A DNA stretch of 40,165 nt, taken from assembly GCA_903946925.1 (NCBI GenBank), contig CAJAXK010000419.1:1-40165 (forward strand). Reading direction: 5' to 3'. Below, in pieces: positions 8,602-18,406 of the stretch. A program made the position numbers and the translations under genes. Each line of letters begins with the position of its first letter. Positions within the stretch are counted from its first letter, which is position 1. Below the pieces are notes generated by a model that ran no database searches, had not been told where the DNA came from, and saw only the letters and a program-made list of their open reading frames with translations. Origin of the DNA: an uncultured Bacteroidales bacterium (GTDB taxonomy: Bacteria; Bacteroidota; Bacteroidia; Bacteroidales; UBA4417).

Positions 8602-9516
8602 TTACAACATCGGATTGTGATGTACATCTTTAATAAACAAATGTTTAACATGCCACAATACAGCTTTGTTATATGCGAAAAAATGCCCTCTTTGCTTTTT
8701 GATCAGAAAAGTGGCAGCATTTTTTGGCACCGAAACAAATGTTTGATAAAGAAATGCAACCAGGAACTGTAAGCCTTTCACATTACGGCGCAAATACAAA
8801 ATGCGGGCACGGTTCATGTAATAGGTTTTAAAAGGTGTTAACCTGCCTGTAGAAATTGATTCTTTATGCATAACGGTTGAATTGTGGACGTACCACAATT
8901 CGTATCCCGCTGCACGAATCCGTGCGCCCCAATCAAGTTCTTCGTAATACAGGAAATAGATTTCGGCCATCAGACCAACTTTTTTTATCACCTGCATCGG
9001 TATCATCATGGCGGCACCATGCACAAAATTTGTGGTTGCATCAACATCAAACTGCCCAGTATCTACAACGCCATAACCATATCCATGACTTCGCATGGTA
9101 TAAGGATTTATAGGTGCTTGTCCCGAAAACTGAATGGTGTCGGGCTGGAAGTAGAATTTTATTTTTGGGCTAACGGCTCCTATTTTGCTGTTACTTTCAA
9201 GTTTTTCAACCAAAGGCTCCATAAAACCCGGGTAAACTTCAGTATCGTTGTTCAGCAATAATACATATTTGCCCTTGGCCTGCTTTATCCCGATATTGTT
9301 CCCACCTGCAAAACCTAAGTTTTTCTGGCTTTGGATAAATATTATTTCGGGATACGACTGCTTAATAATGGCTGGATCATCTTTGGGTGAAGCATTGTCA
9401 ACAACAATAATCTCGATATTGGGGTAGGTAATGTGCCGAAGTGATTCGAGCAAGGCGCATGTTACTTCCGGATGATCGAAACTAATTGTTACGATTGAAA
9501 CCAAGGGTGTTTCCAT
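8602..9516 (-). CDS. GT2 glycosyltransferase, rhamnosyltransferase-like (WbbL type)
   Basis: The 304-residue product resembles WbbL/RfbF-type rhamnosyltransferases. It begins VSIVTISFDHPE, then IEIIVVDNAS, the group signature NLGFAGGNNIGI near residues 65-77, and the LLLNNDTEV metal motif near 90. The last 60 residues contain a short hydrophobic region (FLVAFLYQTFVSV) that may bind the membrane. Rhamnose transfer would fit the rfbB and rfbD genes in this window, but GT2 specificity cannot be assigned from motifs alone. The start is the ATG at 9514-9516; a 156-base spacer separates it from rfbB upstream, so an internal promoter is possible. Confidence 0.85.
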   Translation of the reverse strand: METPLVSIVTISFDHPEVTCALLESLRHITYPNIEIIVVDNASPKDDPAIIKQSYPEIIFIQSQKNLGFAGGNNIGIKQAKGKYVLLLNNDTEVYPGFMEPLVEKLESNSKIGAVSPKIKFYFQPDTIQFSGQAPINPYTMRSHGYGYGVVDTGQFDVDATTNFVHGAAMMIPMQVIKKVGLMAEIYFLYYEELDWGARIRAAGYELWYVHNSTVMHKESISTGRLTPFKTYYMNRARILYLRRNVKGLQFLVAFLYQTFVSVPKNAATFLIKKQRGHFFAYNKAVLWHVKHLFIKDVHHNPML

Positions 9517-9672
9517 TTGAAAATGTTTTTTGTGTTTATCGGCAAATTAATCGCAGAAAAAATCTCTAAAAAGTTGAGGTTGTTCAATCTAACATCCAGA
9601 ATGTTCCATCATTAAATACATGACGTAAACTATTTTTGTAGCCTAAAGCAATGCTGATCTGCTACTTGAATG

Positions 9673-10725
9673 TTACCTGTCGCGGTACATTTTGTCGTAG
9701 TATTTAAGATAGTTGCCCGAAGTTACTTCATCCAACCACTGTTGGTTTTCGAGGTACCAGGTAACTGTTTTTTCAAAACCATCGTTGAATTGTACTTCAG
9801 GTTCCCAGCCTAATTGCTCGTAAATTTTTGTGGCATCAATGGCATAACGCAAATCGTGTCCTGCGCGGTCTTTCACGTAAGTAATCAGTTTTTCGCTTTC
9901 GCCTTCGGCGCGGCCAAGCTGGCGATCCATAATACGGCAAAGGGTTTTTACAATATCAATATTTTGCCGCTCGTTGTTGCCACCAATATTGTAAGTTTCG
10001 CCATTTATGCCTTTTTGATAAATAAGGTCGATGGCTTTTGCATGGTCAACCACATACAACCAATCGCGGATGTTGGTTCCCTGGCCATAAACCGGAAGTG
10101 GTTTGTTATGCCTTATATTATTTAGGATCAGTGGGATAAGTTTTTCAGGGAATTGGTTTGGCCCATAATTGTTGGAGCAATTTGAAATTACAACAGGCAA
10201 ACCATACGTGTGGTGGTACGCCCTCACAAGGTGGTCGCTACTTGCTTTGGATGCAGAATATGGGCTGCGTGGGTCGTAAGGAGTGGTTTCGAGGAATTTG
10301 CCCTCATCGCCAAGCGAACCATAAACCTCATCGGTGGAAACATGATAAAAACGTTTGCCTTCGAAATTATCTTTCCAATAAAAACGGGCCGCGTTCAGCA
10401 AATTTACGGTGCCAACAATATTGGTCATAATAAATTCCTTGGGGCTGGCAATGGAACGGTCCACATGCGATTCGGCAGCCAAATGAATAACACCATCGAA
10501 ACGATAGGCATCAAAAGTGGCCATGATAAAATCCTCATCCACAATATCGCCTTTTATGAACTCATAATTTGGCAAATCTTCAATATCGGTAAGGTTTGTA
10601 AGGTTGCCTGCGTAGGTAAGGTTGTCGAGGTTTGCAAAAAGCGTGTCGGGGTATTTTTTAACCAATAGCCGTACAAGGTGCGACCCAATAAAACCGGCTC
10701 CGCCGGTAACAAGAATTTTTTTCAT
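9673..10725 (-). CDS. rfbB: dTDP-glucose 4,6-dehydratase
   Basis: RfbB/RmlB converts dTDP-glucose to dTDP-4-keto-6-deoxyglucose using bound NAD, the second step to dTDP-L-rhamnose and other deoxysugars. The 350-residue length is standard. The Rossmann motif GGAGFIGSHL is at residues 8-17. HLAAESHVDRSI, which marks this dehydratase within the extended SDR family, is near 82. STDEVYGSLG contains the active-site T-D-E, and the Y-x-x-x-K pair is Y156/K160 in PYSASKASSDH. The downstream enzymes RfbC and the activating enzyme RfbA are not in the window; RfbD is encoded on the opposite strand at 30567. It starts at the ATG at 10723-10725, 106 bases after galE. Confidence 0.95.
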   Translation of the reverse strand: MKKILVTGGAGFIGSHLVRLLVKKYPDTLFANLDNLTYAGNLTNLTDIEDLPNYEFIKGDIVDEDFIMATFDAYRFDGVIHLAAESHVDRSIASPKEFIMTNIVGTVNLLNAARFYWKDNFEGKRFYHVSTDEVYGSLGDEGKFLETTPYDPRSPYSASKASSDHLVRAYHHTYGLPVVISNCSNNYGPNQFPEKLIPLILNNIRHNKPLPVYGQGTNIRDWLYVVDHAKAIDLIYQKGINGETYNIGGNNERQNIDIVKTLCRIMDRQLGRAEGESEKLITYVKDRAGHDLRYAIDATKIYEQLGWEPEVQFNDGFEKTVTWYLENQQWLDEVTSGNYLKYYDKMYRDR

Positions 10726-10831
10726 GACAATTTCAGTTTTAATTTTTATTGCACTGTTTCTGATTAGTTTTCAATGAAATTTTTACCGGTTTTTCAGCCG
10801 ATTTCTTGGGATATTATTAAAACGCTTCGGT

Positions 10832-11863
10832 TTAGGATTTTTTTGCTGCAAGGGCTTTTTCCCAATTCCAGGCGGCAAGCATCATTTCGTCCACATTTTT
10901 TTCGGCTTTCCAGCCTAATTCTTCGTTGGCAAACTGGGTATCGGCCCATACCATTTCCACATCGCCAGGCCTGCGGGGCACAATTTTATAGTTCAATTTT
11001 TCGCCACTCACTTTTTCAAATGCATTTATAACATCCATAACCGAATATCCAATACCGGTTCCCAGGTTGAAAATTTCCATATCGAGTTTGCATTTGCCAT
11101 TAAGCATCCGCTCAACAGCAATTACATGTGCTTTGGCCAAATCAACTACATGTATATAGTCGCGAACGGCTGTTCCATCGGGGGTGTTGTAATCGCCGCC
11201 AAAAACACTGAGGCAGGCACGCTGTCCGATAGCGGTTTGTGTAATAAACGGCACAAGGTTATTCGGCACACCTAATGGCAATTCGCCAATCAATGCGGTA
11301 TGGTGGGCACCAATTGGGTTGAAATACCTGAGCGCAATGGTATGTATTGGGTGTGCCAGTGTGGTAAATTTCAGAATGTCCTCGCACATTTGCTTGGTGT
11401 TGCCATAAGGCGACCAAGCTGGTTTTATAGGGGCTTTTTCTGTTACAGGCAACTCGTCGGGCTGGCCGTAAACGGTACACGACGATGAAAATACAAGATT
11501 GGAAATGCTGTTGTTTTTCATCCCTTCCAGCAGGTTGATCAACGATTGTACATTATTGCGATAGTAATGCAATGGTTTTTCCATCGATTCGCCAACTGCC
11601 TTAAAGGCCGCGAAATGGATTATGCCGGAAATGTCGGAATGCCGGCGCAAAAAATCGGAAGTGCGTTCTGCATCCGCAAGGTCGAATTGCTCAAATACGG
11701 GTTTTATGCCAGTAATTTTGGCAATATTATCCAGTACTTCTATTGTGGAATTGGAAAGGTTGTCAATAATAACAACATCATAACCATTCTGTTGCAATTC
11801 TACAACTGTATGCGAACCAATAAACCCCGTGCCGCCTGTTACTAAAATTTTCTTGTTGCTCAT
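10832..11863 (-). CDS. galE: UDP-glucose 4-epimerase
   Basis: GalE interconverts UDP-glucose and UDP-galactose (some homologues also the N-acetylated forms), supplying galactose donors. The 343-residue protein has the NAD motif GGTGFIGSHT at residues 8-17, DNLSNS near 36, FAAFKAVGESM near 83, the catalytic S-S-C-T-V-Y-G block, Y153/K157 in SPYGNTK, and the substrate-binding RYFNPIGAHHTALIGE block, all diagnostic of bacterial GalE. It starts at the ATG at 11861-11863 and follows the histidine-kinase gene by 87 bases. A short TTGCAC/GTGCAA palindrome lies in that spacer. Cytoplasmic. Confidence 0.95.
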   Translation of the reverse strand: MSNKKILVTGGTGFIGSHTVVELQQNGYDVVIIDNLSNSTIEVLDNIAKITGIKPVFEQFDLADAERTSDFLRRHSDISGIIHFAAFKAVGESMEKPLHYYRNNVQSLINLLEGMKNNSISNLVFSSSCTVYGQPDELPVTEKAPIKPAWSPYGNTKQMCEDILKFTTLAHPIHTIALRYFNPIGAHHTALIGELPLGVPNNLVPFITQTAIGQRACLSVFGGDYNTPDGTAVRDYIHVVDLAKAHVIAVERMLNGKCKLDMEIFNLGTGIGYSVMDVINAFEKVSGEKLNYKIVPRRPGDVEMVWADTQFANEELGWKAEKNVDEMMLAAWNWEKALAAKKS

Positions 11864-11950
11864 TTTGTTTTTTGTTGATATTATTAATTTTTCACTGTAA
11901 ATTTAACCGAATTATCTTGATTATTGCACTGCGTGCAAATATTTGCCTTA

Positions 11951-14900
11951 TTATAAAACTGTTCCAGCTTTTCGTTTTTCGCCCCAAAACCTGAATGCGT
12001 TCTGTAAGTCTTCAACCTTTAACGGCTTGGTAATATAATCGTCCATGCCTACTTCCATACATTTGTCCCTATCGCTTTTCATGGCATTGGCAGTCATTGC
12101 AATTATGATTGGCCTGTTGGTTTTCAAGTGGTCTATTATAATGCTTGTTGCCTCATATCCATCCATTTCGGGCATTTGTATATCCATAAAAATCAGTTCG
12201 TACTTTTGCCTTTTGACCGCTTCTATCACTTCCAGCCCGTTGGCAACAATATCGGCAGAATACCCGAGCAGTTTCAGCACGTTCCTAATCATTTTTTGGT
12301 TTATGATATTATCTTCGGCAACCAAAATCTCGAATGGATATTTTGATGCAAGTTGCCCCAGATCAGGCTCTACCGCAAATGTATTGGGTGTATTTGGCGA
12401 AAACGGTGAAAGTGTTTTCGTAAGGATTTCGGACAACTGCGAGTGTTTTATTGGCTTGTTTACGTAATAAGCAAACAAGTTCTGCATTTCCTCCTTTTGA
12501 AAATTGTAGCCAATAGAGGTCAACATTATCAAGGGAAGAGTCTTTTTGTCAATGGTCTTCCTGATTTCTTTGGCCAACATTAGTCCATCCATTTCGGGCA
12601 TTTGCATATCCAATATGCCAATATCGAATGTTGTGTTGTTGCCCAACAGCTTAAGTGCGGCTTTGCCGGATTCGGCAGAAACACATTTCATGCCCCAAAG
12701 CCCGCATTGAAGTTCTATTATACGTCGGTTGGTAGGGTTATCATCAACAATAAGCGCCCTCTTACCAGGTAAAATATTCAATGGATCATCGAGATTGTTT
12801 TTCTCTTTTACCGGAGTAGTATATTGGGTCTGTATTGTAAATCGGAAATCGGAGCCTTGTCCTTCCTTGCTTTCGACCCATATATTGCCTTGCATCAGTT
12901 TAACAAGGTTTGATGTGATTGCAAGGCCCAAGCCTGTTCCCCCATATTTTCGGGTTGTGGTGGTATCGGCCTGGCTGAAAGGCGAAAAAATGGATGATAG
13001 TTTGTTTTGAGGTATTCCTATACCAGTATCTTTAACCGAAAACTCGAGGGTAACATTGTCTTCAACCTTTCCTGCGACCTTTAGATGGACAAAAATTTCG
13101 CCACTCGAAGTAAATTTAATGGCATTGCCAATTAGGTTCACTAATATTTGCCTCAAACGGAAACCATCGCCAATAATAAATTGGTTCACATCGGCATCGA
13201 TAAAATACATGATTTCGAGGCGTTTTTCGAGAGCCTTGGGGGCAGAAAGATCCAACACGTCCTCAATACACCTTCTAATATCGAAAGCATTGTTTTCCAG
13301 CTCCATGCGGCCCGATTCTATTTTGGAGAAATCGAGTATTTCGTTGATGATGCTCAGTAAATTGTCGCCGGAGGTTTCAATAATTTCAATATATTCGCGT
13401 TGCAACGGGGTAAGTTCGGTATGGAGTAAAATGCTTGTCATGCCAAAAACACCATTCATCGGGGTGCGTATTTCGTGGCTCATGGAAGCCAAAAACTCCG
13501 ATTTTGCCTTGTCGGCAGATTGGGCACTTTCCATGGCAGCCCTTAGGTTTTCTTGTGCTTCGTAGCGGCGGATCGAATTCCTGACGTTGTTGGCCAACAT
13601 TTTGAGGGTGCTTTCCTCGCTCGCCGTCCATTGGTGTTCGATGGTACAATCGGCAAAACCTACCAAACCCCAGAACGATTCATCTTCAATATCAATAATT
13701 GGCACCACTATGAACGACTTTATCAATTGCCTTTCGAGAAGCACTTTCATTTGACCGCTAAACTTCGATGTGGTTGCATTTATAGGTTTGTGCTTCAATA
13801 GGTTAGCATACCATGCACTTTCGTCGTGGTGATATTCAAATTCTAATGCTTCGGCAGGTTTAATTTTGGCTAATACGGCAGGTGCGGTCCATTGATATAT
13901 ACTTTTCACTTTGCGGATGCCAGTGCTTTTGTCGGATTCGTTCTTGTAAACAAAAATCCTGTCAATCTGTGATATTTCCCCAATCACTTTCAGCGCTTTC
14001 ATAATAGAAACATCTGGGTTTTCGCCCGTCAGCAATTGGTTTGAGGCTTCGGCAAGACCTTGTAAAATGTTGCTTTGCCGCAGCAGTTGCGATTCGCCTA
14101 TGCGACGTTCCTTATTTTCTTTTTCCAATTCAACTTTTTGTTGATAAAAAACCTTTATCAACTGCGCAACCTGACTAAATTCGTCTTTGTTTTTCTCCAA
14201 TAAGCTCAATTCGGAAACATCACCATCCCTTAAGCTTGCGGAAATAATATTCAATGGTTTGCGGACCCATTTATACAGCACAACGAAAAAACTTAAAACA
14301 AGGAATAATAGGAAAATGCAAAGAAAAATAAAAACAAACCTGTTTATTTTGTTGAAGTTCGATAATTCGATATTTGATTTCTCGAATTGCAGTACAGTTG
14401 ATTCTTGGGCTTTTTCGTCCAATAAAACTTTATAAACAATAAGCGAATCGTTCTCTATTTTATACAAATCCTGCATGTTTGCCTGTTCGCTTTTGGTAAT
14501 GCTGCACGATGTGTTTTTTGAAAGCTCCTGCATGAAAGTATTGTCCCATTTTTTGGTCAACACAAAAATCCCTTTGGCAGGTGTACTGTGGTTGGTATCT
14601 AAGGTTGGATGTATGGTAGAGGCAGTAATTTCGATAATACCCTTTGGCGAATCGTAGAAATAGCGTAGGTGGCCATTTTGTAAAACAGTGTCCAAAACGC
14701 CCAGTTTTTGTAAGGAATCGGCAAAAATTTCGTCCTGCTTTAATCCGAAATTATAAACAAGCTGTTTATTGAGGTTGTAAACCGATATTGAACTAAGCTT
14801 GAAGGATTCGAGGCTGGTGCCAATATTGCTAACTGCCCAATTGAGATCGGGTTTGTTCACATAATAAATAAGGTCGTCCCAAATAGTGTAATCGTCGAGG

Positions 14901-15085
14901 ATTTGATCCAATTGCCCCGACTTAACATTAATTGCAGTGTTTACCAATTCAATCTGCTGCCCAACCGATGATTGCAGCATAAGGTCGTTTTGCTTTTTCT
15001 GTGATTTAAAAAAAAGGAATAATGCTGCTCCTAAAAGAATAATCGTTGCCGAAAACAAAAGCAGGATCCTGTTGCGTATGGTCAT
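11951..15085 (-). CDS. Hybrid sensor histidine kinase (CHASE4-GAF-HisKA-HATPase-REC-REC)
   Basis: This is a 1044-residue membrane sensor kinase. After an N-terminal helix (about 6-27) comes a periplasmic region whose DDYTIWDDLIYYV and DLNWAVSNI match a CHASE4 sensory domain. A second helix (about 249-271) is followed by a HAMP-like linker, a GAF domain (about 365-515), HisKA with H537 in SMSHEIRTPMNG, and an ATPase domain with NLIGNAIKFT, DTGIGIP and GTGLGLAI. Two receiver domains end the protein, with phospho-acceptor aspartates D826 (LDMQMPEMDG) and D968 (MDIQMPEMDG). No Hpt domain is present, so onward phosphotransfer needs a separate Hpt such as the one at 32055. I start at the ATG at 15083-15085; an ATG at 15188-15190 would add 35 residues with no recognisable role ahead of the membrane helix. 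It lies inside the polysaccharide run. The ligand is unknown. Confidence 0.93.
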   Translation of the reverse strand: MTIRNRILLLFSATIILLGAALFLFFKSQKKQNDLMLQSSVGQQIELVNTAINVKSGQLDQILDDYTIWDDLIYYVNKPDLNWAVSNIGTSLESFKLSSISVYNLNKQLVYNFGLKQDEIFADSLQKLGVLDTVLQNGHLRYFYDSPKGIIEITASTIHPTLDTNHSTPAKGIFVLTKKWDNTFMQELSKNTSCSITKSEQANMQDLYKIENDSLIVYKVLLDEKAQESTVLQFEKSNIELSNFNKINRFVFIFLCIFLLFLVLSFFVVLYKWVRKPLNIISASLRDGDVSELSLLEKNKDEFSQVAQLIKVFYQQKVELEKENKERRIGESQLLRQSNILQGLAEASNQLLTGENPDVSIMKALKVIGEISQIDRIFVYKNESDKSTGIRKVKSIYQWTAPAVLAKIKPAEALEFEYHHDESAWYANLLKHKPINATTSKFSGQMKVLLERQLIKSFIVVPIIDIEDESFWGLVGFADCTIEHQWTASEESTLKMLANNVRNSIRRYEAQENLRAAMESAQSADKAKSEFLASMSHEIRTPMNGVFGMTSILLHTELTPLQREYIEIIETSGDNLLSIINEILDFSKIESGRMELENNAFDIRRCIEDVLDLSAPKALEKRLEIMYFIDADVNQFIIGDGFRLRQILVNLIGNAIKFTSSGEIFVHLKVAGKVEDNVTLEFSVKDTGIGIPQNKLSSIFSPFSQADTTTTRKYGGTGLGLAITSNLVKLMQGNIWVESKEGQGSDFRFTIQTQYTTPVKEKNNLDDPLNILPGKRALIVDDNPTNRRIIELQCGLWGMKCVSAESGKAALKLLGNNTTFDIGILDMQMPEMDGLMLAKEIRKTIDKKTLPLIMLTSIGYNFQKEEMQNLFAYYVNKPIKHSQLSEILTKTLSPFSPNTPNTFAVEPDLGQLASKYPFEILVAEDNIINQKMIRNVLKLLGYSADIVANGLEVIEAVKRQKYELIFMDIQMPEMDGYEATSIIIDHLKTNRPIIIAMTANAMKSDRDKCMEVGMDDYITKPLKVEDLQNAFRFWGEKRKAGTVL

Positions 15086-15500
15086 GGTTCGGTATAAATT
15101 TAGTAATAGGCAAAATGAGTTAAACGAGTGTGGGGTGGATGTAAAAAATGGCTTTAACCTATATCCTATCAATAAACAGGATGAGTACATGTTTATTGAT
15201 AAAACAGTTAAAAGTAATAAATTATATGGCTCTTTATTACCAAATACCCCAAGTTATTTTTTTTATTTTTCCATGTGTTTTTCCATGATTATGAATGTAT
15301 AAAAATTGGATTTGGGTTTTTATGGCAAAGTGCTAAAGCACAATTGCTTGGGCATTTTGGTTTGTCGGCAAAACAAGAGTTGCTTCAGGTAATTGGTTGG
15401 CTGTATTGCCACTCAACCGCATTGTTATGGAAAATATTTATCTATTTCTGTACCCTGATTACATGGATACAGTATTTTTCAAGTGTTTTTACGAAGGAAT
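15086..15500. other. Gene-free spacer upstream of the histidine kinase
   Basis: About 415 bases separate the kinase start from the end of the polymerase gene. I see AT-rich sequence with no conserved frame and no complete Bacteroidota promoter (TTTG then TAnnTTTG). The length suggests that the kinase, and perhaps the genes after it, have their own promoter here. Confidence 0.4.
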
Positions 15501-16988
15501 TTACGCGTTTTCGGGTACAAGTTCTGGTTTTTGGTTTTTTATGGCATCCTCATCAAGCACTTCGGAATTCAGCATCAATGCCATTGATACATAAATAAGC
15601 ATACCTGTTGGCATAGTACCCAATACAGCATTGCCATACGAAGCAACCATAACCCCAAACATGCCCGATGCCAACGCTGCCATTTTCATTTTTACTATTG
15701 GGTCGCGAATCCTGAACATAATAAGGTATGACCCTTTTACCAAAACATAAAAAAGGATGAACAAGTGAAGGCTTAACCCAATTATGCCTTGTTCGGCCCA
15801 AATAAGCACGTACCAACTATCGGTGGCAACGTTAGAAAGGAATGCATTGGGAAGATATTTCTGGGCTTTTACGCCTGCATGGCCAATACCGCCACCCATA
15901 GGTCGCGAGGCAAGGTAAACTTTCAGTTTTTTCTGGTTTTCGAGCCGCACTTGCAGGGAAGCGTCATTCGGGTCGAATGCAGATCGCATCCTTCGGATTT
16001 GTTGGTTATCCTGCCCGATGAGTGTATATTTAAAAAATATAAAAACCGAAATAAGCAGGAAGAACCCCGAAATCATAACAGCTTTGTTCTTTTTAAGGAT
16101 AAAATAAAGAGTAAAACCGGCTAAAGGCACACTAATGGATCCGCGGGTTCCCGAGAGCAACATACCGTACAAAGCCATTATGCCGACCGTGAGCAAAAAA
16201 ATCTTCCGCCGTTTGTTCTTCTCCACCATTGACATTATTATCATCACAACGCCCGTATAGCCTTGGTTAGCACCAAATTGGCCTGCATCGCTCAAAAAAG
16301 AAAACACACGGAGTTTGCCAAAAAGAATGTGTGTAACGGCTCCTCCGCCATCAAGCCAGGCTTTTTCGAAGGGATCGACACCGATAGTGTTTTGTAATAT
16401 ACCTTTAAGTGTGGCTAAAAGGGAAAATACGCCCCAAAGGTTTATAAAAGTATCTGCCTTGCTGTTTGTGTTAAAAAAAAGCAAGGTAAGCGGAATCATC
16501 AACAGCATATACAGTGATATTCCCCGCATACCTGCTAACCAGGCCGGAACGCTTCTCGATTCGGGGTTGGCAACTTGAATAATTGAATATGCAAACCAAA
16601 TTACCGCAAGGATAGTAACATCTTTTTTTGCAGGTTTCCAATCAACCCTTTCGTTAAAACGATTGAATATCAACACAATATAGGTCAAAAACAAAATGCC
16701 ATCCATTGCCATGCCTAATTGCAGGCCTTTAATATACCGGCCAGCTCCAAGAATGATAAAACCAAGGCTTACAGCGGTGTATAACCCAATTTCAGGATAA
16801 CGGAAGAAAAAATTAAAGTAGATGAGTATAAAAGGGAGGAGTACAAGCCCAATGCCTGCCATTAGGCCCGTTTTGGCTATTAGTATGCCCGAAATTGCCG
16901 TTACGCTTAAAAGGAAAAGCACATATTTTGGCGTACCCAATTTGCTTGAGCCTGAAACTGATTCAAACGGGTTCAATTGAGTGTGCAT
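15501..16988 (-). CDS. O-antigen polymerase/ligase family membrane protein (Wzy-like)
   Basis: The 495-residue protein is strongly hydrophobic with about 11-12 predicted membrane helices. A long periplasmic loop between late helices carries R-P-M-G-G-G-I-G-H-A-G near residue 365. The segment MLLSGTRGSISVPLAGFTLYF near 275-295 matches the Wzy_C/WaaL core. Such proteins join lipid-linked repeat units, either polymerising them (Wzy) or ligating them to lipid A core (WaaL). Its place between a flippase and the rest of a Wzx/Wzy-type locus favours polymerase. It starts at the ATG at 16986-16988, 41 bases downstream of the flippase gene. The C-terminal tail is acidic and cytoplasmic. Confidence 0.85.
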   Translation of the reverse strand: MHTQLNPFESVSGSSKLGTPKYVLFLLSVTAISGILIAKTGLMAGIGLVLLPFILIYFNFFFRYPEIGLYTAVSLGFIILGAGRYIKGLQLGMAMDGILFLTYIVLIFNRFNERVDWKPAKKDVTILAVIWFAYSIIQVANPESRSVPAWLAGMRGISLYMLLMIPLTLLFFNTNSKADTFINLWGVFSLLATLKGILQNTIGVDPFEKAWLDGGGAVTHILFGKLRVFSFLSDAGQFGANQGYTGVVMIIMSMVEKNKRRKIFLLTVGIMALYGMLLSGTRGSISVPLAGFTLYFILKKNKAVMISGFFLLISVFIFFKYTLIGQDNQQIRRMRSAFDPNDASLQVRLENQKKLKVYLASRPMGGGIGHAGVKAQKYLPNAFLSNVATDSWYVLIWAEQGIIGLSLHLFILFYVLVKGSYLIMFRIRDPIVKMKMAALASGMFGVMVASYGNAVLGTMPTGMLIYVSMALMLNSEVLDEDAIKNQKPELVPENA

Positions 16989-17029
16989 AAAATATTCTGA
17001 GGGTTTGCTTGCTCAAAGTGTATTGCGAA

Positions 17030-18397
17030 TCACTTTGGCCGGTGTGTGTTTTTTCTGAATTTAGAATACATTTCCTTGTAAAAATCAATCCCGGCAGTAA
17101 AAATGAGTTTATAATCAAGTTTTAGCTCTTTGTTCAGGAAATGGTAACCCACCCAAACACCAATTATGGTAAACAGTATAGAGGCAACGGCCACCATCGC
17201 AAGTGATTTGAAGATAAAAATTGCTATCAGGTCGCCAACAACATTTGCCACCACCATAATAAACACTTTAATAAAATTCCGGTTTGGTTTGTTTATACTG
17301 TCGAGCCCAACGCCGGTCATCCTGTCGATAGGGAGCAGTAGGCCGTAAAGCGAAAATATCCTCACTATGTTGGCCGTATTTACACCGGTTATCGGGTCGT
17401 TTCCCATGTACTGGCTACCGCCCAATATCAAAACAAAAAAGTCGGCAAATACAAAGGTTCCAAGGCTTATAAATACGAATAGGTAGGTCATTGCCCCCGA
17501 ATAGGCATAAAAAATCGATTTCACCTCTTGCACTTTGCCCTGAATACTAGCTTTCGACATTTTTGGGAACGCTGTTGCAACAAAACTCCTCAAAGGTATT
17601 TGTTGCAGTTCTGTGAGTTTCATTGGGATACTGTAAAGGGCAACTGCCGCTGTTCCCATAGGGCTAAGGCTGATGATCAGAGTGTCGGCACTGCGCAACA
17701 GATTGGTTCCGATTAGCGTAAAAGTGGTGTATTTCCCGAAATCGAGCAAAACTTTATTGGTGCGCCTGGTTGCCTTGAATATATGCCTCAAACCATCCCA
17801 GCCATTTACAACACAAAGCAATGAAGTGGCGAGTACAATTATTAGCTGCGCCCAAACCAATTGCATCAGCTCCATTTTAAAAAACAAGTAATTAAGTAGC
17901 AGAACGAGAAAGAAACCACCACTGTTCAATGATTTTACCAACAATATTTTACCAAATTTTTGATCGGCCTGCATGATAACAAGTGCAGTATTTAGCGGCA
18001 GGTTAACAAATGCAAGTAGGGGATACCACGTAAAAAAAAGTTCGTAACCAGCGTTTTTTATAGGTATTGGGAAAAGCAAATGGCAAGTCCAGAGGATTAT
18101 GGCAATAAAAGTGGTGGCAATAAGCCCGATAAGACCGTTTGAACCAACAAATTTCAGCCGGTCGTCCTTTTCAACACCCGATAGGTAACGAATTATGGCT
18201 GTGTTGGTTATGCCAAAACGGAACATTTCGATAAAAGTACCGGACGAAATATACAATACCCATTGCCCAAAAATATCGACAGGGAAAGTACGAGCCAAAA
18301 GGGCAAAACCCGCAAAGCCAAAAAATGCGATGGTAAGGTTCCCTGTCAGTGACAGGAAGTTGGCTTCTTTTGTGATTTTTCCAATAGCTTTTTTCAT
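17030..18397 (-). CDS. Polysaccharide flippase (Wzx-like, MOP superfamily)
   Basis: The 455-residue product has 12-14 hydrophobic helices and the MOP exporter pattern: an N-terminal LARTFPVDIFGQWVLYIS block (the P-x-x-F-G-x-[WY] motif of the polysaccharide-synthesis group) and the mid-protein YSIPMKLTELQQIPLRSF segment. It should flip undecaprenyl-diphosphate-linked repeat units to the periplasmic face. It sits 9 bases after the copolymerase gene and 41 bases before the polymerase gene, exactly where a Wzx is expected. The start is the ATG at 18395-18397. The C-terminus is basic (KFRKNTHRPK). The substrate glycan is not predictable. Confidence 0.87.
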   Translation of the reverse strand: MKKAIGKITKEANFLSLTGNLTIAFFGFAGFALLARTFPVDIFGQWVLYISSGTFIEMFRFGITNTAIIRYLSGVEKDDRLKFVGSNGLIGLIATTFIAIILWTCHLLFPIPIKNAGYELFFTWYPLLAFVNLPLNTALVIMQADQKFGKILLVKSLNSGGFFLVLLLNYLFFKMELMQLVWAQLIIVLATSLLCVVNGWDGLRHIFKATRRTNKVLLDFGKYTTFTLIGTNLLRSADTLIISLSPMGTAAVALYSIPMKLTELQQIPLRSFVATAFPKMSKASIQGKVQEVKSIFYAYSGAMTYLFVFISLGTFVFADFFVLILGGSQYMGNDPITGVNTANIVRIFSLYGLLLPIDRMTGVGLDSINKPNRNFIKVFIMVVANVVGDLIAIFIFKSLAMVAVASILFTIIGVWVGYHFLNKELKLDYKLIFTAGIDFYKEMYSKFRKNTHRPK

Positions 18398-18406
18398 CCT
18401 TCAGTC

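Noticed and set aside
15086-15190. Upstream ATG giving a 1079-residue histidine kinase
   Set aside because: The extra 35 residues have no recognisable role; a normal membrane-anchor start begins at the ATG at 15083-15085.
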